Notes: generated by a model not told the origin, from the sequence alone. A stretch of DNA of 64,000 nt from Dicyema japonicum (GCA_011109175.1 RDEW01000022.1:792444-856443); one strand, 5' to 3'; counted from the stretch's first letter, positions 1 through 11,715 are shown. Made by a program: numbers and translations.

Positions 1-286
1 TCCATGGTCCGTAATAAAACATGTTTTATTAAACAGAGACAACGACTGATGGGTTCCGAAGGCTCAACTTTAAGTTTCTAAAACTCTTCATTTTAGGCCA
101 TAGAGTTGTTGATATGATGTTACGTGGCCGTTCAAGGCAACACTGTGTCCCTGATAGGGTCACTTGACGGTATACGGGAGGTATTTCCTTGTTTTAATAT
201 CTTTAGGCATAAAAGAACAACATCCATCCAATCCAGGCCATTTGAGTTTTTGATTTTGATTTTAGTGAAGTGGTGGAAGTAGTGAA

Positions 287-346
287 GTGGTGCCACTGGT
301 GCTACTTTCAGGGGATGTGGAGGTGGTGCCACTGGTGCTACTTTCA
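287..346. repeat. short tandem repeat, two units of about 36 bp
   Basis: The phrase GTGGTGCCACTGGTGCTACT occurs at 287 and again at 323, with a similar spacer. It is followed (about 360-570) by degenerate repeats built around TATTACAAG and CGAAGGAA. No recognisable protein is encoded. Confidence 0.7.
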
Positions 347-631
347 TGTTCTCTTCATGTTCTCAAGTCGAAGGAGTTTCAAGGCGAAGATCCGCATTAC
401 AAGGGCCATATTAAAAGACGAAGGAACCTATTGCACTGCAAGGGAGTCTCCTCAAGCCGAAGAAACGTATTACAAGTCGAATGAACCTATTCTACAAGAC
501 GAAGGAATATATTACAAGGTTGAGAAACATACTACGGGCCGAATAGAGACATTCTACAAAAACGAAGGAACCTTTTGGGGGACGCAGTAGCCAAAGGGTC
601 AAAACTCCGGATATTTTCCAAGTTGGACCTA

Positions 632-890
632 GTACCCACACCAATTGATCCTTACATTTGTATCCGGGTCTACACGGGACTTTGTTATCCAGGCCATTGA
701 TCCCTACAGGACCTGGGACTACTGTGGATGTCATACTGGAGTTGGGACTTACAGGGGGTACCCACACCAATTGTTTCCTACATTCGAATTGGGATCTACA
801 TGGGACTTTGTTAACCACATCATCGGTCCCTGCAGGACGGTTTGGGACCACCGTGGAATAACATACTGGGGAAAGGACCTACAAAGGGAG
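632..890. repeat. tandem repeat, two units of about 126 bp
   Basis: GTACCCACACCAATTG starts at 632 and again at 758, and most of the following about 120 bp aligns between units (the phrases for 'GGGACTTTGTTA' and 'CCCTRCAGGAC' recur in order). It looks like a short minisatellite. Nothing recognisable follows in 890-1650. Confidence 0.7.
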
Positions 891-1659
891 AACTAACTGG
901 AGATGGGCGTACTGGCTTTGTACCTAGAACGTTCTGGAGATAAATTAGTAATTGGATGAATAGCAAGGATAAGTGGTACCCGGATGAACAGTCCAGGCCT
1001 ACTGGCGGACTGGTAGTTACCTATTCCATAACTTGTTGTTTTAATTCATTTTCATTTATTGTTGTTCTTGGGTCCTATAAAATTGGTTGCCATAATTTTT
1101 TAGTTTATGGGTTATTCTACCTGGGCTCGTGACATATTACTAAAGTGGTTGCTCTTTTCTACTGACATTAATGCCTATAACCACATGATTGGGATTGGAA
1201 CCCATTTATTTGTACAAATTCTCTGATCTCATTTGACGCCAACTAGGTTATTAATTTGTATAGCATTGGAATACAGGTCTATGCTTACTGGGCGTTTACT
1301 TTAGGAATATGTGATTCATGCGCAACGCTTATGGGTTGGAGATATACCTAAGAATCATGTCTATTCAAAATGACCTCCAATTAATTTTTCAAGTTTTAGA
1401 CAAGTTCATCAATAAACATCACGAGATTTTGGTGTCCAGACATTTGGCCAACAGGACATTTAGCCGACAGACTGTTGGCTTACAGGAAATTTAGCACAAA
1501 TAACTAAGAAATATGCCATACTTTTTATTAGCACATTGTTTTAAAATTCAGAGATAAAATTCAAAATAAAAACATCAAATAAATGAGTTAAAAAGTTACA
1601 TCAATACTCATTGTTCTGTAGGTAAAACAGTTAAGATTTACTTAAAGGTTATGAGAAAG

Positions 1660-2458
1660 CGCACTCAAAAATTCTACTGGAGTGTATTCATCATATTTTT
1701 AAATAATGCTGTTTATCCTATTGTTCACATCTGGTACTTTTTCTTTACTTGTCTTATTGTTATAATCTATGGTAAATGATAGTGGATTCAATTGTGGCTT
1801 TTTCTCTTTCAGTGTTGAAAATATTTGTTCATACATTTTTTGATATTTTTCTCGAGCGATAGCGTACACTAATGGAACCGTACATATTGTACATAATGTA
1901 ACATGTATAGTGTATAACTGAAACCCTATTGGAGCTGAATCAAAAGTACGATCACATAACCAATGTTCTTTCATAGACATAAGATCAAGGTTTTTTGCTG
2001 TTGTTAATATAAACAATTTATCACTGTCTTGTAGCACAAAATCATCTCTGAGAGTACTTTTAAGTTCATCAGTTAGAACATTACCGTCTTGTATTTGATC
2101 TGTACGCTGTCGTCGAACAGTACGTGCAATGGTTTTTTGGTAGCGCACAAGCAGGAGCAGTAGGGTATGTGCTTAAACAATTTTGGATAACTGTGGATGT
2201 AGTTTCTTCAGAATCTCTCGCTCTCTTCTTTATCGTATTGACGGTTTTCAGCGAATGTAAACGTCCTGCATTTGGTGGATGTTCGTGTGGTGTCTTAGTT
2301 CCATTATGTTCTTCGTTTACAGTTCTTACTCTGCCTTTGCATTTTCCTTTCAGCTTACATCTCCAATATATGACATTCTCTCTCTGTCTATCCATAATGT
2401 ACGGATAGCCATCATTTAGAATTTTTCTCTTTCCACGAGTGGTTTGTGTAAATTCCAT
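1660..2458 (-). mobile_element. MULE-type transposase relic with FLYWCH zinc finger
   Basis: On the minus strand the frame starting at 2458 encodes a FLYWCH-like finger: a T-RG-...-DGY-Y start, then YWRC, CKGR and a PHEHPP end, in the usual spacing. A second frame (2148 to 1699) continues with sequence resembling the start of a MULE transposase core, including the segment LFILTTAKNLDLM and the phrase WLCDRTFDSAPIGFQLY, which is where the first catalytic Asp normally lies. The frame shift between the two and the short length show that it is broken. FLYWCH plus MULE is a known animal transposon arrangement; the assignment to that class is by motif only. Confidence 0.6.
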
Positions 2459-2572
2459 TTTTACCGTTATTTCTTGATCATTTATGCTTAATTGAATTGT
2501 CGGCTATTGTCGGCTACGTCTGTCAGCCAAATGTCCTAGTACCCGAGATTTTAGCAAAACGACATCATTAAA

Positions 2573-2866
2573 TAAAAAAGTCATCTTTTTAAATATTACA
2601 AAAATTGATTTAAACGGGTCCCATGGGTAAGTGGAACATTTTACCAAGGACTTCGACATCTTTAGGTAAAAAAGTTATCTTTTTAAAATCTTATTAAAAT
2701 TGATTTAAGAGGTGCTCGATCGTACTTGTCTTGGATCTGTAAAAATCACTTTTGTGTGATGAATTTCACCTAAAGATGTCGAGGACCTTGTTAAAATGTT
2801 CTACATACCAATTAAATCAATTTTTATAAGATTTAAAAAAGATGACTTTTTTCACCTAAAATGTCA
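2573..2866. repeat. foldback element with inverted arms of about 100 bp
   Basis: The left arm (2573-2680) and the reverse complement of the right arm (2765-2866) align along nearly their whole length. Both begin with AAAAAAGTCATCTTTTT, continue through AAAAATTGATTTAA and reach GACATCTTTAGGT. The left arm also contains an internal partial duplication (about 2669-2711). This looks like a non-autonomous foldback/MITE. No transposase is encoded within it. Confidence 0.65.
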
Positions 2867-3295
2867 ATCACATTGTAAAATATCTCTAAGAACATTGCTC
2901 GAATGCTCATGGAGACCATTACACCTTGATAAAGAAATTAAATTTTCTATCAACTCCCTTAGGTTTTCAATTTCAGAAGTCTGACCATGGTATTAGTTAG
3001 CGTACTATGGACCCCGTCCATAACACATAACGGTTACTCTGCCAGATTATATGTGGAATAGTCTCCTCATGAGTGCAGGCTTTTCACATAATCAAGTATG
3101 GTATTCCTTCCACTACTGCACATCATGGAGACTGACCTGCAGCTGGGGATTATAAAGTCTACTACAACAGGGCTACAAAAAAAATAGGTTCCCATGGTTG
3201 ACCTGAACCCCGTAACCGCGGAATCAGCCAAATCTTACGGCTTGTTTAAAATCAAAGCAAAATAGTTTATAAATCAAAAAATTATAGAAATACTT

Positions 3296-4103
3296 TTATA
3301 TACGGTTGATCACCAGTAGGAGTCCACAAAAAGGACAAACACTCCTACGGAAACTAGGAATCACAATTTCACTCCAAAATCTAAGTCCCAAAACAAGCCA
3401 ACTGTGCAGTAGCCTTTGTGGTTAGATGGGTGCAGGCCGTAAAGATGTGATCCAAAGGGGTATCATCAACATAAAAGGAGTCAGTCAATCCAACCGGAAA
3501 CTGAGTGTTAAGGGACTTTAGAATTGACCTCGACTACTATCACCTGAAAAAAATACTGGAATGCAGGCGAAGGCATTCCGAAAAACAAAGGCAGCTCCAC
3601 ATAGGTCGATGATGCATCCGTCGTGGAGAAGGTACTCCACATTAACGGATATCTCATCCCATTTCTCGTCACTAAGCACGTGAACTTTATTGGTAGTGAA
3701 TCCTGACTCTGAGACAGTCAAAGTTTTGAACTCATTGAATCCCCCAGCCAGAATTTTGAATGCATGTGGAGCATCTCGAGACACAATGATTCGACATGCA
3801 AACCGAGATACTCTGCCATCAGAAAGAACAATATCGTTGTTGAGGGAGTTCCTTCCAATTTGAAAAATATCTGTGGAGTCGTCTTCACAGTATAAAAGTT
3901 TATTTTTTCCAATATTAATGACATAGCTTCCATTTTTGGCCTGTTTGACTCCATTGGGGACATTTCTGCGGCAAAGAACATGTCTAGCACATTCTTCTCC
4001 GTTGAAACTAACACTAAATTGCTAAATTAAACCCAATTTGGAAAAGTTGTCCATATATAACATCAGGGAATCTTTTGAACTTCCTCTTCGTACGAATTGG
4101 CAT
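3296..4103 (-). CDS. Pellino-like protein, FHA domain kept, RING-like domain truncated
   Basis: Four exons (4103-4033, 4013-3557, 3533-3403, 3380-3296) separated by introns of 19, 23 and 22 bp join to a 247-residue frame. Pellino hallmarks appear in order: a YGQLFQIGVSFNGEE strand like YGELIVLGYNGS, DSTDIFQIGR (human SNTDMFQIGR), RVSRFACRIIVSRDAP, AGGFNEFKTL, GFTTNKV, DEISV and IDLCGAAFVFR. Pellino proteins are E3 ligases and scaffolds of Toll/IL-1R signalling; their FHA domain binds phosphorylated IRAK. The C-terminal part keeps FYVDDTPLDHIF, TTKATAQFWSEIVIP and CPFC, but the stretch carrying the CGHVHGYH and CPMC zinc ligands is absent and the CGH is CTH. Total length is well below the usual about 420 residues. 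The start Met was chosen because it opens the conserved N-terminal strand across the 19 bp intron. Ligase activity is doubtful. Confidence 0.85.
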
Positions 4104-4233
4104 ATTTAGGTTACAATTGATCACTTGGGATGAAAAAATGATTAAAACATTTATTTGTTTATCAACAAATAATTTATATTCAATATTTTATAAATAATTT
4201 TTTGAAGGCTATCAGAGTCAGCATTTTCTACAA

Positions 4234-4372
4234 TCACAGTGTAACCCCGGTTTGGGGCACTTTGTGCCCCGAAAATAGGGGTTATTTTTTCCATTCTAAA
4301 ATCTTTTATTTTAAACTATGTAAATGTAAAAAAGGTAAGAGATTTGATTTTATGATTAATAATATGTCACAG
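4234..4372. mobile_element. end of a Tigger/pogo-like element (MITE-like)
   Basis: The sequence CAGTGTAACCCCGGTTTGGG begins at about 4238 and is followed by a tract (CCATTCTAAAATCTTTTATT...) that recurs at about 15460-15530, at one end of the transposase-bearing element at 15.4-17.1 kb. Only this end is seen here. Confidence 0.55.
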
Positions 4373-4396
4373 GCGCTACGCGTTACACTAATGGAC

Positions 4397-4443
4397 TTTG
4401 AAAAAAATCAAAAAAAAAAATTTTTTTTTTGATTTTTTTCAAA
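4397..4443. repeat. A/T palindrome
   Basis: TTTGAAAAAAATC followed by a run of A then T and GATTTTTTTCAAAA forms a near-perfect hairpin of about 20 bp per arm, between the Tigger-like end and the first REL LINE. Confidence 0.6.
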
Positions 4444-4449
4444 AGGCGT

Positions 4450-7400
4450 GGAGATTTGTTGTTTGTTGTCGTCGTAATATATACAGTTCTCTCTCCTATT
4501 ATCTATTCATGTCTGTTTTTTATGATGTACTACACGAAGAACACCTCATGCAAAGGGTGCAGAGTATCCAATTCTCGCAAGTGCGGGATTCGATGTCTGT
4601 ATGTGTTGGTTTACTACCACATAGGTTGTGAAAACTATCCAAGAAAATTGCTCGATCACTTCCCTCGTGGTCGTGCCAGTCTGGAACTCACTAAAATTGA
4701 ACCTCTTGATCATTTTGTGTCGTCATCATCTGTATCAGATATTCTGGAAGCCATGTCTCCGGAGGATTTTCTGGTTTTATTATCAAAACACGCGACAAAG
4801 GAAGATTATCCCTGTCAGGATCCCCAAGGCTTCCCGGATCTCAATTGCTTCTGCCCTTTCTTCTTTCATTGAGGAAAGCTGTGTCCAATGGCTCGAAAAA
4901 GGATTGGATGGTTCTTTTCTCTTTCCCTGTCCTGGCTATGGGGTTAGAGCGTAAGCCTGCCCCATCTTCTCGGAAACCCTCTCTTTCCCATGTCCTGAAG
5001 AAGCGCGTGAGTGACCTGTTCGTCCAGAACAATCTATGCATGATATTTCCACTTCAGCCATTTACAACGCTCTTTGTTCTTTCCGAAGAAGTAGCAGTGG
5101 AGGAGTTGACGGTCTCAAACCTGGCCATCTGTCAGACTTGGTGTCCCATTCTGTCGGTAGGCCTGGATCGCTACTCTTGGAGCGAACCCGGGATCTCGTA
5201 GCTCGCATGCTTTCCGGAAACGTTTCCGATTTTGGTCGGAATCTCCTCTTTTCGGCGAATCTAACGGGCCTTGGAAAGAAAGATGGTGGTATTCGCCCCA
5301 TTGCAATTGGAAACGTATTTCGACGTTTATCCGCAAAAATGGCTTGTCGTTTTGTTATCTCCCGAATTTCAGCCGAATTTTGTCCTTCGCAGCTTGGTGT
5401 CGGAATCAATGGCGGCTGTGAAGCTGGGATCCACGCAGTGAGAGAATTTGTGTCACAATCAGCTGAATTGAATGTTGAGGACAGAGTTTTATTCAAATTG
5501 GACCTCCGGAATGCCTTCAATTCAGTCAGAAGGGACACCGTCCTTGATACCTGTAGGAGGATTCCTCAGATTTATCCCTTTGTATATCTCGCGTATTCGG
5601 ATCCATCCCCTCTTGTTTTTGGCAGTGAATTATTTCGTCCGGATCCGGAGTTCAACAGGGGGACCCACTCGGTCCTCTTCTATTTTCCTTGTCTATCGAC
5701 CATATTGCCCAGGACCGTTGCACTCCACTGAACGTCTGGTATCTGGACGATTGTATTCTCGGTGGAAGTCCCGATGATATTCTCTCCAAAGTTGCGTCGA
5801 TCAGAAGTTTGTGTGGAAAAATCGGTCTGGAATTTAACAATGAAAAGTGCGAAGCAATTAATCTGAATTTGAGTTCCGATTCATTCTACCTTTTTCATAG
5901 AAAACTCTGCGAAATCATCCCAGGGGTTAGGGAGACTCATATTGATTCTCTCGACTTCCTTGGGTGTGGGATTTTGGTAAACCGGGTGAGGGAGTTATTG
6001 GAAGGCAAGAGGACTAATTTACGTCAATATGCCGACAGGATGAGTTTTTTGGATTGTCATGTCGCCTTTTTTATGCTGAAGAATTGTCTCCTTCTCCCAA
6101 AACTCCTTTTTATTCTACGGGGATCCCCATGCTACGCCGAAAAAGACCTTCTATCGTTAATTGATATGGATATCCGGTCAACGATGGGGTCCATTCTTAA
6201 TGTTCGTTTTTGATGATTTCGGATGGTTACAGGCCTCACTCCCTGTAGCCTGCGGTGGTTTGGGTCTTTCTCTTCCTTCGGACGTTGCTTTGGGCGCCTA
6301 TTTATCTTCGTTCGGCTCGTCAAGGCGTTTAGTGGATACGGTCCTTCACTCTACTTCCGGACTAAACGTACCGCTGACGCCGTCGGGAGCCTGGGATGAA
6401 TGGATGAATTTGTACCTGAATGCTCCGGTCAATTGTGATAAGCAAAAGTCCTATTTGTTTTGTGTCTTCGAAAAGAAAGAAAGAATCCCTTGAAAAGACG
6501 GAAGATATAAGAAGGCTTGCTTGCCTCAAAACAGCCAGTTGTCACTCGACGGGGGCCTGGATGAACGCTTTTCCATCTGCCGAAATTGGAAACCTGTTGG
6601 ATGATGAGGCTTTGAGAATAGCTACCTCGCTTCGTCTTGGTCTTAAATTGTGTGCCGAAAGAAAATGCCGCTGTGGACGTTGGATCGATCCTTTTGGTTA
6701 TCATCCCTTGTCATGCAAGATGAGTGCGGGTCGTTTCCCCAGGCACTCCTGCTTTATTATTATTATTATTATTAAAGCACTTTCACGAAAGCCATAATGA
6801 TTATAGCCCCGCATGTGCAACACTCAAAAAAACAATATTTATAGTTAGTCTTTTCCATCTTCCTCTGTCGAATGCGAGTGATCTCAATTCGTCCAGGTCG
6901 TCTCCCGTCTTTAAATTTTTTTCTCACACGATTTAAGTCTTTGTTTAGGGCTGTCGGAAGTGTCGATCTAGGTCGTCCGCGGAAGGGTTTTTTCGCATCT
7001 GTCAAAGTAATCTTCCATCGCTTTGTTAGCGGGTGCGTTCCGGGTTCATTCTTAGTACATGCCCAAATAGCCTCCACCGGGCATCTATCACATCCTTGCT
7101 GATGTAAGAACACATACACTTGTTGTAGATACAGTGGTTGATATTCTACGTGGCCACTCCATTCCGAGTAAGCTTCTTAGTTGCCTTCCTGCCTTAACAT
7201 GACATTAAAGAATTCCCTTGCCTCTGCTGGACACCATTGCCTGTTAGAACCTGCTGGTCTTTCTCGAAACGATGGAAAACGCCCTGATGGGATGACGACT
7301 TTTCCATTCGCCAACGGACGAAACCTGATCTGGGACGCGACGTGTGTTGATACTTATTCCCCGTCTAATTTGGTTGCTCTGCTTCAGACCCAGGACATGC

Positions 7401-7640
7401 TTCGAAGCAGGCCGAGGAACGAAAGAGGAGGAAGTACCAGAGAATTTCGGAGGAGTATATATTTGTTCCATTCGCGGTGGAAACGTCAGGATCCTTGGCC
7501 CCCAAGCAGATGAGTTGGTTCGTAAGATCGGCTCCATGATTCAAGCTGTGACCAAGGATCCGCGAGAGACTGGTTGGTTCCGAGAACGTATCTCGTTGGC
7601 TATTGTTAGGGGAAATAGCATGGCCATTCAGATGCCTTAA
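4450..7640 (+). mobile_element. REL-endonuclease non-LTR retrotransposon (longest copy, broken)
   Basis: Reverse-transcriptase motifs are read on the plus strand across shifted frames: GVDGLKPGHLSDL near 5110, GGIRPIAIGN near 5290, FKLDLRNAFNSVRRD near 5494 and the catalytic WYLDD at 5737-5752. Downstream comes a zinc-knuckle-like CRCG-x-D-x-G-x-H-x-SC block (about 6666-6720), then R-H and, after a 430 bp insertion, KRPDGMT (about 7277) and WDATC (about 7330). The RH...PD...D series fits the restriction-like endonuclease of R2/NeSL/Hero-type LINEs, in which the endonuclease lies after the RT. The 3' end reads RERISLAIVRGNS followed by an AT-rich tail. Frameshifts show that it is dead. The exact clade is not settled. 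Confidence 0.8.
6752..7184 (-). mobile_element. 5'-truncated LINE nested inside the REL endonuclease
   Basis: The insert lies between the REL codons for RHS and LN. Read on the minus strand it begins at 7184 with sequence nearly identical to part of the LINE at about 35460-35590 (CTACGTGGCCACTCCATTCC on the plus strand in both) and ends in a (TAA)n tail at 6752-6775. The host sequence CCTGCYTTA is repeated on both sides (about 6749 and 7187), as expected for a target-site duplication. The insert's frame (7119 to 6772) includes GRPRSTLPTALNKDLNRVR, typical of a LINE C-terminus. Confidence 0.8.
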
Positions 7641-7869
7641 TTTAATTTTTATTCATTTGATAATAAAATTTCTTTATTTAAATTAGATTTTAAAAAAAAT
7701 TAGCATTTAAATTTAAAATAGCACTTATAGCATTTATAATGTATGTTTTTCTTAAACAAAATTAAAAAATATTTATTCCAAATTCAATTTTATATTAAAA
7801 TAAGTATAAAAATGAAAATAGCACTTTAGCACTTAAATTACTCATAATGCTTCATAATGCTTCAATAAT

Positions 7870-8200
7870 GGGAATAATATTGTAGTTAATAGACAGGTTA
7901 AATACTTGCGTGAGGTAGCTAATTGCGTATTGCTTAGGTGCTTCAGGTGAATTGAAGATACTTTGTCAGGGCCTCAGTTCTTTAATCCGGCGATAACCTC
8001 TGAGACCTGCTTGTCTGCGAATAGTTCTTGAAAAGGTTCATTTTTCGGTTTACGGGCACGTACTTTGATATCCAGTTGTTTAGAGAATTTCTTGATGATC
8101 GCAGCGTAATGTTTCATAAGTAGATTAGGGTGTATATGACAAATGTGTTCTGGAGAAGAGTTGCAAGTCGAGGGAAATTGCTTTTGTGATTTCTGGGAGA
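7870..8200 (-). mobile_element. LINE fragment, region before and at start of RT
   Basis: The minus strand reads IHPNLLMKHYAAIIKKFSK, EPFQELFADKQVSEVIAGLK, then after a stop GPDKVSSIHLKHLSN and YLTQVFNLSI. This matches the pre-RT linker and GPD-x-I block of LINE polymerases, and resembles the linker at 38025-38408 in this window (DPNILMKHYVAI, MMELKHLGV). Interrupted by stops. Confidence 0.6.
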
Positions 8201-8259
8201 TGATTCAACGATAAAATTTCAAGCAATATCATGATTTCCCTAATTTTGATGACTTCAAA

Positions 8260-9200
8260 TACAAATTCGTGTCCAGAAGAATCCAGAATGAATAATTTCA
8301 AGGAACTTAGCTGTTCCTTCAGATATGAGCCGATTATGTAGCTTGGTGGTTATTTTAACATGAAATACTTTAAAATTAGGCGGATATTCTATTAAAAATA
8401 ATAAATCTCCCATTTTGAAGTAAATTTCCAACTCTGAGACATTTTTGTATAAAAATAAATAAACCAAATTAAGAAATAAATAATCAATAGCTCTAATAAT
8501 TATATCCTCTTGTTTTCCAACCACCTTCGCTTGGGGTCACTGCCCAGCTCCTTCACTACACACTCATTTTCACAATCATCCAGCTGTTGTTCACTCGAAC
8601 ATTGTGGTTTCATGAACGAGCCAGATCTTCTCTTTCGTTCAAAAGATATTCATTAGAAGAAGTCAACATAATAGGAATAATCATAACTTTGCGCTGTATA
8701 TTTGAGACAACTCTCTAGAGGTCGTAGTTGTGAGTTTTTCCACCTCAACTACCTTCAACATTCCAGTCTCTAGTAATCTCATTTGTATTTTTATCCAAAA
8801 CAAAAAATACCAGACTTGTTATGCTGTAGTTTAACAGCAGTCAATAATGTCAACTAGAATCTCTACATTACTGGACAGTGAGTCTTTAGTTTTTTTTGAA
8901 TTTTTAATTCCATCGACACAAATTTAAATGAAGGCGTCTAACCATCTCATTGTGACGTCTTATACTCAAATTCAGCATTCTACTGCATCTTGTTGCCAGA
9001 TGGTCGACTGTTTTCTTACAGATTTTCAATCGTTGCAGTTAGATTCCTTATCTTCAAAAACAGAAGACAATGCATCGCCTCAGCTCTCAGGCTGTTAAGG
9101 CGGCTAGTTTACCGAACTGCCTTCTGTTTCAGACACTATCGAAAAATCTACTACCATAAAGAAAGTTTGAGCCGATGCCGTGTCCGATGAAAAAAGCTGT
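8260..9200. other. no supported gene
   Basis: Short open frames occur (for example 8927-9099 plus and 8524-8255 minus), but none shows a recognisable domain or an intron pattern that extends it. About 9200-9320 resembles about 25370-25480 (CTCCCTTGTCGGTT..., ending GATCCTGGGG and an AATAA-rich tail). Both look like LINE or SINE 3' ends. Confidence 0.5.
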
Positions 9201-9865
9201 ACAGGATTCTCGACACCGCCGGACTTGTCCTCTCCCTTGTCGGTTTGGAATCACTTAGTTAGTTGAGAACTTTTATATCTTTCTCTTTGACCCAGTGATC
9301 CTGGGGGTAATAATAGTAATCACGTAATCACATGGTAAGTAAATGATAGTTTCGTCCATGTTCACATTTCCCACCAGTTTGGGCATAATCTTGGTTTAGA
9401 TAGAGAGGAAACTTTGAACGCCACCAGTCATAAGGATAAATGAAAGGGTCAAAAGTAAGAACACAGTAAAAAAGAGATAACATTACGATCAAATGAAATA
9501 GGGTGAAATTAACTGTTTTCTTTCGATCCTTTTCAGATTGGTGACGTTTTTTCGGTAGCACCAACTAACATTGGGGCTTGACCAATTCGAAACAAATTCG
9601 AAGCTTTTATTTTTATTTATTAATCCCAGGATTACAATCTTTGGTAAGCCCAGCATAAACAATCGCAACTAATTAATCCAAGGAAGGAATGTCCGTGTGT
9701 CGAAACAATTTTATCTTCCAATAGTCCATTAGACTTCAGCTTACAAAAAGAAATGAGAAGTAGGTCTGCCCTCTTCCATGTTGATCGCATGTCCTACCGT
9801 ATTGGAACATCGCTTCATTCATAGGAGTTTATCATAATGGTAATCTTCAGTGGAGTTGTCCAATT

Positions 9866-10975
9866 CTAATCTTTTATTTATTTAATAACCCCGAAAAGGG
9901 AATACCAAGAAAGAAGGAGTAGACCAACTAATTCAGTGATCCCGGTACGCCTCAAAAAGATCGAGAGGTTTTTCTTATGTTCCTCCAGAGTACCCACGGC
10001 TTTTCTGTACCGACGACGATCACCTTTCATTAGAATTTGAAGAGGGGTGGGGTTTTTTTCCCAATTTACGTGTATTTGAGGCTTCTAGTCTTGAATGGAA
10101 GAAACGACTTTTTTCGTGACCACACAGACCGATGAAACCGGGAATATTGTTTTTGATTGAGGCATGGTCACGCATTGAAGGGAAAGATCGATAGGTATAT
10201 TGAAACTCCATAAACCCATGAGGCACAAGCATACTCAACTTTCGGTTTTAAAAGTTGATTGTATAAGACGACAGCTCATTCCCGTGACGGCCTGGACTTT
10301 AAAAACAATTTCATTATATTCAGTTTCCTGAGACTCTTTGTCATAACGTTCTTCACATGTTGAGAAAATGTCATCAAAGGGTCGAAAGTCAGTCCAGAAT
10401 TGTTGAATAAATTTGTAGAGGTAAAGAGTCTCCATATATGCTCAAATCCAGTGTATGTTTTTTTTCTGTCCGTGGTGAAGATAGTATACGTTGATTTATC
10501 CCTGGATATGGAGAGACGAATAAAATTCAACCAGGCCCAGGTCATCAATATGTAAATGAAGCTCTGATTTTGCCATATCCACGTATTTGCTCCTAGCGAT
10601 AATTAAGTCGTCAGCAAATGTATGAAGCATTGAATCTGGTCCTCCAGGGTAAATCGTTTAGGAGTAAATTGAATAGCGCGGAGAGAGGTGTGATCCATGA
10701 GGGACACCATTTGGTAGAAGACAAGACCTCGATCTTGCGTAGCCTTATTCCGGAAAAATAATTGGCTATCCATCTTTTCAAATCCGACTGAATGGTGTGT
10801 CAAAAAACTTTTTTCGTGAGTGATGTTCTCAAGACAGAATCGAACGCTTTCTGGATTTCCAGGCAGACCAATATTGTCCGTAGATGGCGTTTTGATTTGT
10901 TGAACCCTTCTGATATAAATTGAGACAGTGAAGTCAAATGAGTCGCAGTTTGAACGCTCACATTCGAAACCATGT
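9866..10975 (-). mobile_element. jockey-like LINE, 3' part (broken)
   Basis: The minus strand carries RLSISRDKSTYTIFTTDRKK, LTFDPLMTFSQHVKNVMTKS and other pieces nearly identical to the LINE at 31.9-33.6 kb. Its 3' end lies at about 9872, where the complement reads CCCCTTTTCGGGGTTATTAAATAAA in interrupted form (TTTATTTATTTAATAACCCC on plus). Stops and frameshifts throughout. Confidence 0.75.
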
Positions 10976-11312
10976 TTATTTATTTATTAACCCTGGATAC
11001 ACGAGAAAGAAGTTAAAGTAAACAAACTAATTAAAGTGTATCCAGTTTCCACTTCTACAGAAACAGAGTCCATCCGGAATCAACATAAAGGGTAAGACGT
11101 CCATAATTGCAGTTATGGAAACCTCTCCAATGGAGTGGGTGAGAGCAAATGATCCTTTTTCGTACGGTCTGGCACTGGCGTCACCTAGACATGTGGATCA
11201 CATGACAGCACTCTAATAGGAAGAGAGAGGAGAAACAGACAATCAAACAGAACTTTAACCAATTAGCCACGAAGCACCACATGGCGCCATGCGGCTAACT
11301 TTTTTGGATCAG
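10976..11312 (-). mobile_element. SINE-like repeat, GGCGCC-head family
   Basis: Read on the minus strand it runs from a head containing CATGGCGCCATG and CTTCGTGGCTAATTGG, through a conserved core (AAAAGGATCATTTGCTC, CCACTCCATTGGAG) to GTGTATCC and an AATAAATAAATAA tail at 10976. The copy at 26274-26595 aligns over the whole length in the opposite orientation, and 14340-14560 is a third copy. It encodes nothing. Confidence 0.7.
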
Positions 11313-11370
11313 ATGTTGAATACTACATACTTAATTCTAATCTTTTGAATACTGAATACTTAATTAATAA

Positions 11371-11630
11371 TAATAACAGCCTTTTTTCACGGAGCCGTGG
11401 TATTAGCTCCGCATAGGCAGGACAAACACTTTATTTAAGTAAAGAACAGTTAATTTTAACTAATCGTAGAACCAATGAATAATTCACTTCTATTTTCTTT
11501 TTCTGTCTTCTATTTTCTTTGAATGATCTTCACTTATATTTTCTTTTTCAGTTCCGCAGTGAGAGTCACTGATGACGGAGTCACTCGTCAAGCCTTTTTA
11601 GCATCGTAGATGCGTGGAACCTTTGAATAC
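11371..11630 (-). mobile_element. tRNA-headed SINE family copy, (TAA)n tail
   Basis: On the minus strand it contains GACGAGTGACTCCGTCATCA and ends in CCTATGCGGAGCTAATACC, GGCTCCGTGAAAAAAGG and a TTATTATTATT tail. The core and end match the elements at 56470-56790, 29035-29360 and 26919-27110. This copy lacks a clear tRNA-like head. Confidence 0.7.
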
Positions 11631-11715
11631 TTAATTATCAATTAATTATTTTTGTAATAAATTATATTTTATTATAATAATAAAAATTTTTGAATTCACT
11701 CCTTGTTGTTGTTAA

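Noticed and set aside
632-890. Protein with two repeat units
   Set aside because: The open frame spans a DNA-level tandem repeat with no domain or intron support.
4841-5538. Minus-strand open frames of 66-158 codons
   Set aside because: Shadows of the REL LINE reverse transcriptase on the plus strand.
8927-9099. Plus-strand frame starting MKASNHLIVTSYTQIQ
   Set aside because: No domain, no extension through introns, near repeat sequence; insufficient support.
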